From an uncultured Collinsella sp. (GTDB lineage: Bacteria > Actinomycetota > Coriobacteriia > Coriobacteriales > Coriobacteriaceae): 50,713 bases of DNA. Of this stretch, positions 33,173 through 42,080 are shown in pieces. The position numbers and the translations under genes were made by a program. A model generated the notes under the pieces. The model was not told the DNA's origin and searched no databases. It saw only the letters and a list, made by a program, of their open reading frames with translations. The stretch covers positions 1 through 50,713 of the forward strand of contig UQZI01000005.1 of assembly GCA_900545555.1 (NCBI GenBank), in the 5' to 3' direction. Every line of letters begins with the position of its first letter. Position 1 is the stretch's first letter.

Positions 33173-35046
33173 GCGCGATCACCCATCAATACATTCTTGG
33201 CGTGGAGCGTGGGGCAGATCCCGCAGCCGGCGCACGACGTGCGGGTGCAGTCGGGAGTCGTGACGCCCTCGAGCGAGCGACGGTACTCGCGCTCGAGGAA
33301 GCCGCGCGTGCAGCCGGGGCTCACGTGCTCCCACGGCAGACGCCAGTCCAACTCGTAGGGCAGGTGCACAAGCTCATTGAGGTCGATGCCGTTTTTGGCA
33401 GCAGCCTCCTTCCAGTTTTCGAGCGAGAAATGCTCTACCCAGGCGTCAAAGCGAGAGCCCGCGCGCCAAGCATCGATGATGACGGGCGTCATGTCACGAC
33501 CGGCGCGGGAGAGCGCGGCCTCGATGAGCGAGGTCTCGGCATCGTGGTAATGCACACGGACGGCACGGTTGCGAACGCTCGTGATAAGCAGCTTCTGGCG
33601 ACGCTTGACGTCGTCGTAGTCGAGCTGCGGGCACCACTGGAACGGCGTGGCAGCCTTGGGGATAAAGACCGAAACCGAGATGGACACCGAGATCGAGCCG
33701 CGACGAGCCTTGGGCACCACGGAACGACCGAGCTCCAGCACGTGATCGGCCAGATTGGCGATGGCCACGATGTCCTCGTCGCGCTCGCCGGGAAGGCCCA
33801 TCATAAAGTAGAGCTTCATGCGGTTCCAGCCGGCCTCGAAGGCCGCCTTGGCCGCACGGTCCAGGTCCTCCTCGGTCACGTTCTTGTTAATGATGTCGCG
33901 CATGCGCTGGCTGCCGGCCTCGGGCGCGAACGTCAGGCCGCCCTTCTTTTCGCCGGCGACCGACTCGGCCATATCCACGCCAAACGAATCCAGGCGCTGC
34001 GACGGAATAGACACGCGAATACCCGTATCCTCCAGGCGACGGTTGAGCCTGCCGAGCACGTCGCGAATGCAGGAGTGGTCGGTCGTGGAGAGCGAGGTCA
34101 GCGACACCTCGTCATAGCCGGTCTTTTCCAGACCCTGAATCACCGACGAGACGATCTGGTCGGCCGAGCGCTCGCGCACCGGGCGATACGTCATGCCGGC
34201 CTGGCAAAAACGACAGCCGCGAGCGCAGCCGCGCAGAATCTCGATAGACAGGCGGTCGTGGACCAGCTGCGCATAGGGTACGCACGACTGCGACAGCGGA
34301 TTCGTGGCGCCGAAATCCTCGACGACGCGCTTGTAGACCACGGTCGGCGCATCCTTGCCTTCACGCGGCACGGTGTAGCCATGCGGCGAGCAGGGCTCGT
34401 CGTGACGAATCTCATAGAGCGACGGCACGTAGTTGCCGGCAATGGATGCAAGCTGCTCGACAATCTGCGCGCGCGGGACTCCTTCGTCGCGCAGGCGGCG
34501 ATGCAGCTGGCAGGTCTCGAGCAGCGATTCCTCGCCCTCGCCGATGAGGATGGCATCGAAGAAGGCCGCGTACGGCTCGGGGTTGTACACCGAAGGACCA
34601 CCGGCGATGATAATGGGATCGTCCTCAGTGCGGTCGGCCGCTAACAGCGGAATGCCAGCGAGATCGAGTGCCTCGAGGAAGTTCGTCACCGCCATCTCGT
34701 GCGGCACATGCAGGCCGACGATATCAAACGAAGCGACCGGCGCTGCGCCCTCGAGCGACAGCAGCGGAATGCCCGCCTCGCGCATGGCGTCACCCATATC
34801 GGGCCACGGCACATAGCCGCGTTCGCAGGAGATGCCCTCGGCCTGGTTAAGAATGTTGTAGAGGATGGCGATACCCTGGTTGGGCAGACCGACCTCGTAT
34901 ACGTCCGGATAGATCAGGCAACAACGGTAATCGGCATCGGCCTTGGAAAGCGTGCCCCACTCGTGATCGATATAGCGACTCGGCTTTTCGACCTTGGCGA
35001 GCAGCGGCTCAATTAAATGAAAACAGTCTTGGTATGCAACGCGCAA
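33169..35046 (-). CDS. TIGR03960-type B12-binding-domain radical SAM protein
   Basis: An N-terminal cobalamin-binding-like domain (LIYPDVYEVGLPNQGIAILY, about residues 43-62) is followed by a radical SAM core with the cluster motif CARGCRFCQAG (about 280). GEGEESLLE lies between them. The C-terminus has a Cys-rich end (CTRTSCAGCGICPTLHAKN) that may bind another cluster or zinc. 625 aa. The start is TTG 35046, with AGGGG 7 bases upstream. The reaction is unknown. In many genomes this pair precedes an RNase E/G gene and rplU; here no RNase gene intervenes. Confidence 0.91.
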   Translation of the reverse strand: MRVAYQDCFHLIEPLLAKVEKPSRYIDHEWGTLSKADADYRCCLIYPDVYEVGLPNQGIAILYNILNQAEGISCERGYVPWPDMGDAMREAGIPLLSLEGAAPVASFDIVGLHVPHEMAVTNFLEALDLAGIPLLAADRTEDDPIIIAGGPSVYNPEPYAAFFDAILIGEGEESLLETCQLHRRLRDEGVPRAQIVEQLASIAGNYVPSLYEIRHDEPCSPHGYTVPREGKDAPTVVYKRVVEDFGATNPLSQSCVPYAQLVHDRLSIEILRGCARGCRFCQAGMTYRPVRERSADQIVSSVIQGLEKTGYDEVSLTSLSTTDHSCIRDVLGRLNRRLEDTGIRVSIPSQRLDSFGVDMAESVAGEKKGGLTFAPEAGSQRMRDIINKNVTEEDLDRAAKAAFEAGWNRMKLYFMMGLPGERDEDIVAIANLADHVLELGRSVVPKARRGSISVSISVSVFIPKAATPFQWCPQLDYDDVKRRQKLLITSVRNRAVRVHYHDAETSLIEAALSRAGRDMTPVIIDAWRAGSRFDAWVEHFSLENWKEAAAKNGIDLNELVHLPYELDWRLPWEHVSPGCTRGFLEREYRRSLEGVTTPDCTRTSCAGCGICPTLHAKNVLMGDRA

Positions 35047-35056
35047 CGGAAAACCC

Positions 35057-35986
35057 CTAAGCAGCGAGATCGGATGCGTCCTGATAGGACGCCATAGGAC
35101 GGGTAGCGCCCGCGACCGTGGTCACCAGATCGCGAACGCGGGAGAACGTGGCAGTGACTACCTCGTTGGCACGGCTGTAGTCGACATCGCGCTCGTAGAG
35201 CGAAACGAGCGCACGGCCCATGCCGTAGGTGCCCGCGGCAGCAGTGAGCGCCTTGACGGCAAACCCAATATGCGGCGTCTGCTTGACGAGTGCGCGGGTG
35301 ACCGCGCGGATCACAAGACCGCCGGCAAGCACGCCCGCGACCTCGTAGCCGCGCTCAGGCTTAATGCCGCGTCCAAAGACGGCAGCGAGCTCAAAGAGCA
35401 TGCCCACCTGCGCCAGCGCCATAACGGGATAATCGGCGCCCGGCAAAAACACCAGCGCACCGGTCGCCATATTGGTGAGCGCGCACGAGGTGATGATACG
35501 ATTGGCGGCCGCGATGCGCATGAAGGCAAAGTTCGCCGCAAAAGCCGTTTCCTTGTCGGTGCGATCGAGAATCCAGCGGGCAAGCGTCTCGAGCAGATAC
35601 GTCTTATCGGTTGCCGCTACCACGCCGAGCATGGGCGTGGACTCCTCGATAAACGGCACCTCCACAGCAGACTCGGCAAGCACGCACACGGGCGCGCCGG
35701 CGATCACGAGCTCCTGCACGGCACTCTCCAAGCGGTCGGAACCACACGAGAGCACCAGCACCACATCGGTATCGGTCTTTGGAGCAATTCGCTCCTCCCC
35801 CAGACGCTCGACGCGCACAATGCCCGAGGTCGTCTGCGGCACAAAGGCGTCACGCACCGTCTCGGCCAGAAAGCGCGAGGCGGACGAATCCAGATAGACC
35901 GAGACGCGCACCGGCGTATCGGAATCCTTCTTAACGGACGCGCCCATCTTAAAAGCGCGGGTCAGCTTATCTACGGGAATTTTCAT
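35057..35986 (-). CDS. DUF697-like membrane protein downstream of rodA
   Basis: 309 aa, not recognised as a named protein. Residues 1-140 look soluble, with a Rossmann-like strand pattern (DVVLVLSCGSDRLESAVQEL, GAPVCVLAESAVEV) and no P-loop. The remainder carries several hydrophobic segments and resembles DUF697/YcjF-type domains (ANRIITSCALTNMATGALVF, YEVAGVLAGGLVIRAVTRAL). Such domains often follow a GTPase domain; here the GTPase motifs are missing, so the N-terminal half may be a degenerate one. It starts at ATG 35986, 18 bases after rodA, and may act with the elongasome; that is context only. Confidence 0.8.
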   Translation of the reverse strand: MKIPVDKLTRAFKMGASVKKDSDTPVRVSVYLDSSASRFLAETVRDAFVPQTTSGIVRVERLGEERIAPKTDTDVVLVLSCGSDRLESAVQELVIAGAPVCVLAESAVEVPFIEESTPMLGVVAATDKTYLLETLARWILDRTDKETAFAANFAFMRIAAANRIITSCALTNMATGALVFLPGADYPVMALAQVGMLFELAAVFGRGIKPERGYEVAGVLAGGLVIRAVTRALVKQTPHIGFAVKALTAAAGTYGMGRALVSLYERDVDYSRANEVVTATFSRVRDLVTTVAGATRPMASYQDASDLAA

Positions 35987-36004
35987 AGCAAACCCCTTCA
36001 GCGG

Positions 36005-37231
36005 TTACGCGGCGCCCGAACGATGCCGCCATATGGATTGTACGATACCCACCGTCAGCAGCTGAATCATCATCGAAGACGAACCAAAGCTAATAAACGG
36101 TAGCGGAATACCGGTAATCGGCATCATGCCGATGCACATGCCGATGTTTTCGAAGGTCTGGAACGCCCACATGCCAACGATGCCCACGCACGATAGGCGC
36201 AAGAACAGCGACTCACACTTAAAGGCGACGCGAATCGTCGAAAAGATCAGCAGCACGTAGAGGCACAGCAGCAAAAAGGAGCCGCAGAAGCCAAAGGTCT
36301 CGGACAAAAAGGCGAAGACGAAGTCGGTATGGAACTCGGGTAGGAAGCCGCCGGCCGACTGCGTCGCATGCCCCAGGCCCTTACCAAAGAAACCGCCCGA
36401 GCCGACCGCGATCAACGACTGCTGCAGGTTGTAGGCATCGTCCGAATCGGCATTATCGGGGTCGATAAAGACCGTCAGACGGTTCATCTGATACTGCTTG
36501 ATGAGCACATCGTGGCCGAGCAACGAATCAAAGACCGAATCGAGCGCCAGGACGAGGGCCACCAGGCCCACGAGCAGGGCCAGGGTCGACAGCACCCATT
36601 CGCGACGTGCACCGCTCATACAGATGACGATAGCGCCAGAAACCAGTACGACCAGACCCGATCCCAGGTCGCCCATGGCGACGACGGCCAAAAACGGGAT
36701 GGACAGCATACCGCAGAGCTTGACGTAGTCGCGAACGGTATCGATGCGGCCGTTGTATTGCGAGCCAAGCGTGGCGATAAAGAAGATGGTAATGAGCTTG
36801 GCGAGCTCAACGGGCTGGAAGGTCAGGCCGATACCGGGGATCTTGATCCAGCCCGTCATGCCCAGACCGCCCGTATAGGACAGGCCCGGAATCTTGGGCG
36901 AGAAGATCACAATAAGGTCAATGACGAGCAGCGCCGTCGAGAAATTGGAAATGCCACGCAGGTCGGTGCGCCAGACGAGCACCGCCAGCAGCACACCAAT
37001 GCCAATGCCCAGTAGGTGGCGCGAGAACGAGGCATCGGCCTTAAACTGCGAGGCCGACCAAATAATGATGGCGCCATAGGCAACGAGCGCGACGGTAGCC
37101 AGCAGCACACCGATGTGTACCTTCTGGCGGAACGTGCCGCGCGAGGCCGAGAGCTGCTTGTTAACGCGGTCCAGGCTGCTGCGGGAGCCGGTCTTAGTTG
37201 AGCGGAACAGGTCCGCCGGCGAAAAGTCCAT
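36005..37231 (-). CDS. rodA: SEDS-family peptidoglycan polymerase RodA
   Basis: Polytopic glycosyltransferase of the elongasome, which polymerises lipid II with its class B PBP partner. About ten membrane helices are visible. The family landmarks include GLTFQPVELAKLITIFFIAT in the middle and the C-terminal FENIGMCIGMMPITGIPLPF followed by ISFGSSSM. 408 aa with about 45 cytoplasmic residues first. ATG 37231 has GGAGG 6 bases upstream, 9 bases after mrdA. The pairing with a PBP2 gene identifies it as RodA rather than FtsW. Confidence 0.95.
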   Translation of the reverse strand: MDFSPADLFRSTKTGSRSSLDRVNKQLSASRGTFRQKVHIGVLLATVALVAYGAIIIWSASQFKADASFSRHLLGIGIGVLLAVLVWRTDLRGISNFSTALLVIDLIVIFSPKIPGLSYTGGLGMTGWIKIPGIGLTFQPVELAKLITIFFIATLGSQYNGRIDTVRDYVKLCGMLSIPFLAVVAMGDLGSGLVVLVSGAIVICMSGARREWVLSTLALLVGLVALVLALDSVFDSLLGHDVLIKQYQMNRLTVFIDPDNADSDDAYNLQQSLIAVGSGGFFGKGLGHATQSAGGFLPEFHTDFVFAFLSETFGFCGSFLLLCLYVLLIFSTIRVAFKCESLFLRLSCVGIVGMWAFQTFENIGMCIGMMPITGIPLPFISFGSSSMMIQLLTVGIVQSIWRHRSGAA

Positions 37232-37240
37232 CGCAACCTC

Positions 37241-39310
37241 CTATCGAACCGAAGAATCGCCCGAGGCCGAAGAGGTATCGGGCTCGTCATAAATCGCACC
37301 GAGTACGTCACGCACGACATGCATCGCCGTGTCCGATCCGCCACCGCCCTGTTCCAAGATGGTGGCAATCACGTACTTGGGATCGTCAGCAGGGGCATAT
37401 GCGCAGAACCACGCGTATTCGTCCTCGCCGCTTTTCTCTCCCGTGCCCGACTTGCCGTATACCTGCGGCGTCAGGGTGCCAAAGTGTGCCGCCAGGGACG
37501 TCGATGCCGTATAAATCACGTCGTGCATGCCGTTGCGAACAAGAGCCAAATCCGAATCGCTGTTGATCTTGGCCTCCAGGCGCTTCTTCTTGCCCTTGCC
37601 GTTGTACTTATAGGCATCACCGTCGCCATCGCGCGACACGGCAGACAAAAACACGTGAGGCACGTACTGTTTGCCGCCGTTGGCAAGACCCATATAGGCG
37701 CACGCCATCTGCAGGGGCGTCACCAGGATGTCGCCCTGGCCGATAGCGATGTTCGTCATATCGCCAGCGTTCCACTTGCGGTCCTCGGCAGAGGCATCGG
37801 TAAAGTACGACTCTTTCCACTCGGCGTCGGGAATACGGCCCGCGCCCTCACTCGGCAGATCGATACCGCAGGTCTTGCCAAGGCCCCAGCGACGAAAGAC
37901 CTCCTGCAGGCCCTCAGGGTGCTGGTCGTTGTAGAAAAACGCCTTGCCCATGTCGTAGAACACGGGGTCGCACGAATTGGCGATACCGGACTGCAGCGTC
38001 ATGGTGCCGTGGCCGGAGTGCAGCCAGCAATACTTGCCCCACGACTTGCCCAAACCCGTCCAATAGCCCGTGCAGTTGGTCGTTTGACCCGAGGTATAGG
38101 TTCCAAACTCAAGGCCCGCCAAGGCCGAGAGCGGCTTAATGGTCGAAGCTGACATGTACTGGCCGCTAATAGCGCGGTTGAGCAGCGGGTGCGAACCCTC
38201 GTCGTCGTTGAGCTCGGTCCACACGTCGTTGGAGACACCACCGATAAACACGGACGGATCAAACTTGGGCTCACTTGCCATGCCCAGAATCTCGCCGTTG
38301 TTGGGGTCGAGGCACACCACGGCGCCGTTGCCGGCGTTGCTGTAACCCGTGGTCTTGGCGAGTTCGATAGCACTCGCCAACGCCGTCTCGCAGGCTTGCT
38401 GAATCTTGAGGTCAAGCGTGAGCTTAATGTCGGAGCCGGCCTTGGCAGGCACGGCGCCGGCCTGTCCGGTCACGTTGCCCGAGGCATCGACCTTAACCGT
38501 CTGCTCGCCGCGAATACCCTGCAGCAAGTTCTCGTAGTAGCTCTCGACACCCGCCTGGCCCACGATATCACCAGACTGGTACGTAATCTGACCGGCAGCG
38601 CTATCGTTATCGCCCGAAGACTTCTTGTTCTGTGCCTCGAGCTGCTCAGAGGTAATGGTGCCGGTATAACCCAAAATGTGACAGGCCGTCTCGCCATACG
38701 GGTACTGGCGCTCGGTGCGCTCGGCAATCTTCACGCCCGGGAACTCGCCGGCATGCTCCTGAATATAGGCAACCGTGGAGCGGCGCACGTCCGTCGCGAT
38801 GGTATGCAGGCTCTGAGCGCCCTCGGAATTGTCCTGGATATTGCGCAGCACCGCGACGTAGGGCATACCGAGCACGTTGGCAAGATGGCGCACCAGCACG
38901 GTGTCCTCGGCAAGGTCGCGGTAGGCCACGACAGCAAGTGAAGGACGGTTCTGGACAAGTGCCACGCCATTGCGGTCGAGGATGCGGCCGCGCACAGCGG
39001 GTGTGGTAACGGTGCGCGTCTGATTGCTATTAGCCTGCTTTTCGTAATAGTCCGACGAGACCATCTGCATGCCCCACAGCTTGACGGCAAGCGCCGCGAA
39101 CATCGCGCCCACACCCGTGGTGAGGATGGAGAAGCGGCCCTTAAAGGCGGTCGCCGCGGTATTGCCCTCGCCCTCGGTGGCACGCGGGGCCGTTCCATGC
39201 TGTGTGTCGTAGGTAAAACGGGAATCGCCGCGGCGCATGATGACCAGCGCGACCACAATGGCCACGACCAGCACGATACCGGCGATGATAACCGTCATCT
39301 GGGAAGACAT
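37241..39310 (-). CDS. mrdA: Class B penicillin-binding protein 2 (elongasome transpeptidase)
   Basis: Cross-links peptidoglycan during elongation. Active-site motifs: STIK (residues 389-392, nucleophile Ser389), SCD (446-448) as SxN, and KSGTG as KTG near residue 630. The pedestal domain has RGRILDRNGVALVQNRPSL. 689 aa. Two hydrophobic stretches occur near the N-terminus (about 5-26 and 61-79), where most PBP2s have one helix. ATG 39310 follows GGGGAGG and lies 13 bases after mreD. A weaker reading would use a downstream start and drop the first segment, but no better RBS is seen. Confidence 0.94.
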   Translation of the reverse strand: MSSQMTVIIAGIVLVVAIVVALVIMRRGDSRFTYDTQHGTAPRATEGEGNTAATAFKGRFSILTTGVGAMFAALAVKLWGMQMVSSDYYEKQANSNQTRTVTTPAVRGRILDRNGVALVQNRPSLAVVAYRDLAEDTVLVRHLANVLGMPYVAVLRNIQDNSEGAQSLHTIATDVRRSTVAYIQEHAGEFPGVKIAERTERQYPYGETACHILGYTGTITSEQLEAQNKKSSGDNDSAAGQITYQSGDIVGQAGVESYYENLLQGIRGEQTVKVDASGNVTGQAGAVPAKAGSDIKLTLDLKIQQACETALASAIELAKTTGYSNAGNGAVVCLDPNNGEILGMASEPKFDPSVFIGGVSNDVWTELNDDEGSHPLLNRAISGQYMSASTIKPLSALAGLEFGTYTSGQTTNCTGYWTGLGKSWGKYCWLHSGHGTMTLQSGIANSCDPVFYDMGKAFFYNDQHPEGLQEVFRRWGLGKTCGIDLPSEGAGRIPDAEWKESYFTDASAEDRKWNAGDMTNIAIGQGDILVTPLQMACAYMGLANGGKQYVPHVFLSAVSRDGDGDAYKYNGKGKKKRLEAKINSDSDLALVRNGMHDVIYTASTSLAAHFGTLTPQVYGKSGTGEKSGEDEYAWFCAYAPADDPKYVIATILEQGGGGSDTAMHVVRDVLGAIYDEPDTSSASGDSSVR

Positions 39311-39323
39311 CTACGGGCCTCCC

Positions 39324-39896
39324 CTATTTGAGTTTGCGGGTCTTGGGCTTGAAGCGCATGCCCGTCTGACGACCACCGCGTGCGGAGAATCCGTAACCGG
39401 ACTGCGGCACGACACCGGACATCAAAAACGGAATGGCGACCAGACCCGTCAGGATCGAAGACGGCAGTGCATGGCCAAAAACAGCCACCACAAAGCTCGT
39501 CTCCAGACCCATAAACAGCAAGATGATGCTGTAGACCACGTTGATGGCAAGCGCGAAGGCGCCCACGGTAATACCGCGCGCGCTCGGGGAGCCGGCCGTC
39601 TGACCGGCCGCGCTGTGCACCAGGGCAAAACTGCCCACCGTCAGCAGCAGCGACATAACGCCCACCGGAACGGCAGCGGAAAGATCATAGAACAGGCCAC
39701 TGCAAAAACCGCAGACGACAGCCCGCGTAGGATCGCCCGAGAACACGCTCAGGCACACCAGGATAATCATAAAGTTGACGCGACCGCCCGCGATGGAAAT
39801 CTGCGGCGCCAGGCCCGCCTGCAGGAGCACGCAGGCAATGGCGGCGATAGCAAACGTACGGGAGCTCGCCCCCTGTTCGTGTAGATCCATGGACAT
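39324..39896 (-). CDS. mreD: Rod shape-determining protein MreD
   Basis: Small polytopic protein of the elongasome. 190 aa with about five hydrophobic segments and the typical membrane layout; its sequence is poorly conserved, so the call rests on topology, size and position between mreC and mrdA. The conserved-type stretch DPTRAVVCGFCSGLFYDLSA matches MreD's GxxxGLxxD pattern. The C-terminus is basic (RKPKTRKLK-like; here FKPKTRKLK). ATG 39896 is 5 bases after mreC. Confidence 0.88.
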   Translation of the reverse strand: MSMDLHEQGASSRTFAIAAIACVLLQAGLAPQISIAGGRVNFMIILVCLSVFSGDPTRAVVCGFCSGLFYDLSAAVPVGVMSLLLTVGSFALVHSAAGQTAGSPSARGITVGAFALAINVVYSIILLFMGLETSFVVAVFGHALPSSILTGLVAIPFLMSGVVPQSGYGFSARGGRQTGMRFKPKTRKLK

Positions 39897-39901
39897 GCCC
39901 C

Positions 39902-40900
39902 CTATTCGCTCGAGCCGGAATCGGTCGTCTCGGACGTGTCGGAACCGTCATCCGAGCTCTCGTCCTTCGTCTTGGTCGCAGCATCGCGCGACGTTCCCTG
40001 CGGCGTGCTATTAGCGGTGCTCACGTCCTCATCCGAGGCCGACTGTTCGTCGGTCAGCGAGGTGATGACCAGCACTTCCTCGTTGTTCTCGGCCGTCGTC
40101 TGGGCGCGCACCACAATGGTGTAATACACATCGTTGGCCGACTTCTCCACCGAGGAAACAGTGCCGAGCGGCAGGCCCTTGGGAAACACGCCGCCAATGC
40201 CCGAGGTCACGATGATGTCGCCCACTTTGACGTCGGAGTCGACGCTCACGTACTCAAGGCGCAGGGTGCCATCGGGCTGGCCCTGCAGCATTCCCTGGGC
40301 GCGCGTGTCCTGCACCATAGCCGACACGCCCGAATTCTCGTCGCCAATCAGGCGCACGGTAGAGGTCTTGGCCGATACCTCGATAATCTGGCCGATAACA
40401 CCGGCGGAACTCGTCACGGGCATGTTGATGGTAAGACCGTCGGCAGAGCCCTTGTCGATGGTAACGGTCGAGGTCCAGGCATCGCCCGACGCACCGACAA
40501 TACGGGCAGCGGTCGACTTAAGGTTGTAGGTCGATTGCAGGCCGACCAGGCCCTCCAGGCGCTCGGCAGTCTTTTGAGCCTCGGAAAGCTCGGCGACCTT
40601 AGAGGTCAGTACCTCGTTTTGCTTCTTGAGGTCATCGAGCGACTCCTGCGAAGCCGTGAGGTTGGAGAACACGTTGCCGATCGCGTTAAAGGGAGCCGCC
40701 ACGGCCGAGCCCACAAAGCGCACCGGCGAGGTAATCGTCGTCACACCCGAGCGTACGGCATGAATCGGCCCGGCCTCGCCCTCACGGATATAAAACGTGA
40801 GCAGCAACACCGAAATCAGGCTGAAAACAATCAACGGGCGCATACCCGTTGATTGTCGCTTGGTATTCAGATTTGGAGAGAAACCCGAAGATCGTGCCAA
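39902..40900 (-). CDS. mreC: Rod shape-determining protein MreC
   Basis: Bitopic elongasome scaffold that activates PBP2-RodA. One membrane helix (about 20-38), a periplasmic-side coiled coil (SLDDLKKQNEVLTSKVAELS, about 90-115) and the double beta-barrel core with AARIVGASGDAWTSTVTIDK and GIIGQ-like GVIGQIIEV. 332 aa. The last 50 residues are a Ser/Thr/Asp-rich tail. The start is TTG 40900 with AAGGTGG 7 bases upstream, 21 bases after mreB. Confidence 0.94.
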   Translation of the reverse strand: MARSSGFSPNLNTKRQSTGMRPLIVFSLISVLLLTFYIREGEAGPIHAVRSGVTTITSPVRFVGSAVAAPFNAIGNVFSNLTASQESLDDLKKQNEVLTSKVAELSEAQKTAERLEGLVGLQSTYNLKSTAARIVGASGDAWTSTVTIDKGSADGLTINMPVTSSAGVIGQIIEVSAKTSTVRLIGDENSGVSAMVQDTRAQGMLQGQPDGTLRLEYVSVDSDVKVGDIIVTSGIGGVFPKGLPLGTVSSVEKSANDVYYTIVVRAQTTAENNEEVLVITSLTDEQSASDEDVSTANSTPQGTSRDAATKTKDESSDDGSDTSETTDSGSSE

Positions 40901-40921
40901 ATGGAATCCACCTTTTGGAAA

Positions 40922-41965
40922 TTAAGCATTGGTTTGGACGAAGCCACCGTCAAAGGCGTTGGCCTCGAGCACGCGGGCGCAGCCGTTTACGACGTTATCG
41001 AGCGCCGTGGGGCTGACGTTGACCGAAACGCCGGTCTCGTCGCGCAGGCGCACGTCGAGGCCGCGCAGCAGCGCACCGCCACCGGTCAGCAGAATGCCGT
41101 AGTACATAAGGTCCGAGGCAAGATCGGGCGGCGTGGCGTCCAGAGCGTCCTTAACGGCCTTGGCCATCTCGTCGAGCGGCTTGTTGAGCGCGCGACGGAT
41201 CTCCTCGCTCTCGATACGCACGGTCTTGGGCAGGCCCGTGATAACGTCGCGTCCGTTGACCTCGACGTCGAGCTCATCCTTGAGCGGCACGGCCGAGCCG
41301 ACCTTAATCTTGATGTCCTCGGCCGTGCGCTCGCCGATAGCCAGGTTGTAGGCATCGCGAACATGGGTGAGGATAGCCTGGTCGAACTCGTCACCGGCAA
41401 TGCGGATGGACTGCGACACGACAATACCGCCCATAGCGATAACGGCGACCTCGGTGGTGCCGCCGCCGATATCGATGACCATGGAGCCCGTGGGCTCCTC
41501 GACGGGTAGGTCGGCGCCGATGGCAGCCGCCATGGGCTCCTCGATCAGATAGGCCTGGCGAGCGCCGGCCTGAATCGTGGCCTCAAAGACGGCGCGCTTC
41601 TCGACCGACGTGACGCCGGAGGGAACGCAGACGACGACGCGCGGACGCGGAGTCCACGGATAGCGCTTCTCGGAAGCCTTGTCGATAAAGTAGCGAAGCA
41701 TGGCCTCGGTGACATCGAAGTCGGCGATGACGCCGTCCTTAAGGGGACGAACGGCCACGATGTTGCCGGGCGTACGGCCGAGCATTCGCTTGGCCTCGAT
41801 GCCGACTGCCAGGATGCGCTCGTCGTTCTTGTCGATAGCGACAACGGAGGGCTCGCGGATGACGATGCCCTTGCCGCGCACGGAGACGAGCGTATTGGCG
41901 GTGCCGAGGTCGATGGCGAGATCGCCCGCATAGCTACCGAAGAACATATCCATCAAAGAAAACAA
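40922..41965 (-). CDS. mreB: Rod shape-determining actin homologue MreB
   Basis: Cytoskeletal ATPase directing lateral wall synthesis. The actin-fold motifs are clear: phosphate-1 DLGTANTLVSVRGKGIVIRE, phosphate-2 MVIDIGGGTTEVAVIAMGGI, and the adenosine block LLTGGGALLRGLD. 347 aa. The start is TTG 41965 with AGGAG 5 bases upstream; ATG 41953 (4 residues in) is possible but less well spaced. First gene of the mre-mrdA-rodA operon. A hairpin 60 bases upstream separates it from the TPR gene. Confidence 0.96.
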   Translation of the reverse strand: MFSLMDMFFGSYAGDLAIDLGTANTLVSVRGKGIVIREPSVVAIDKNDERILAVGIEAKRMLGRTPGNIVAVRPLKDGVIADFDVTEAMLRYFIDKASEKRYPWTPRPRVVVCVPSGVTSVEKRAVFEATIQAGARQAYLIEEPMAAAIGADLPVEEPTGSMVIDIGGGTTEVAVIAMGGIVVSQSIRIAGDEFDQAILTHVRDAYNLAIGERTAEDIKIKVGSAVPLKDELDVEVNGRDVITGLPKTVRIESEEIRRALNKPLDEMAKAVKDALDATPPDLASDLMYYGILLTGGGALLRGLDVRLRDETGVSVNVSPTALDNVVNGCARVLEANAFDGGFVQTNA

Positions 41966-42025
41966 CGCAACTCCTGATGTGTTGGATGATTGCTGGAAAA
42001 CTACTAGCCCATCATACTAGCGCAA

Positions 42026-42058
42026 GCCCGGCGCCTCACTTGCGGTGAAGCGCCGGGC
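42026..42058 (-). terminator. Strong hairpin between the TPR gene and mreB, probable terminator
   Basis: GCCCGGCGC (42026-42034) pairs with GCGCCGGGC (42050-42058), with an inner TCAC/GTGA pairing. Only TT follows the stem on the minus strand, so termination would be inefficient or factor-assisted. Confidence 0.5.
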
Positions 42059-42080
42059 AGAGCCAAATCTCATAAGGTCA

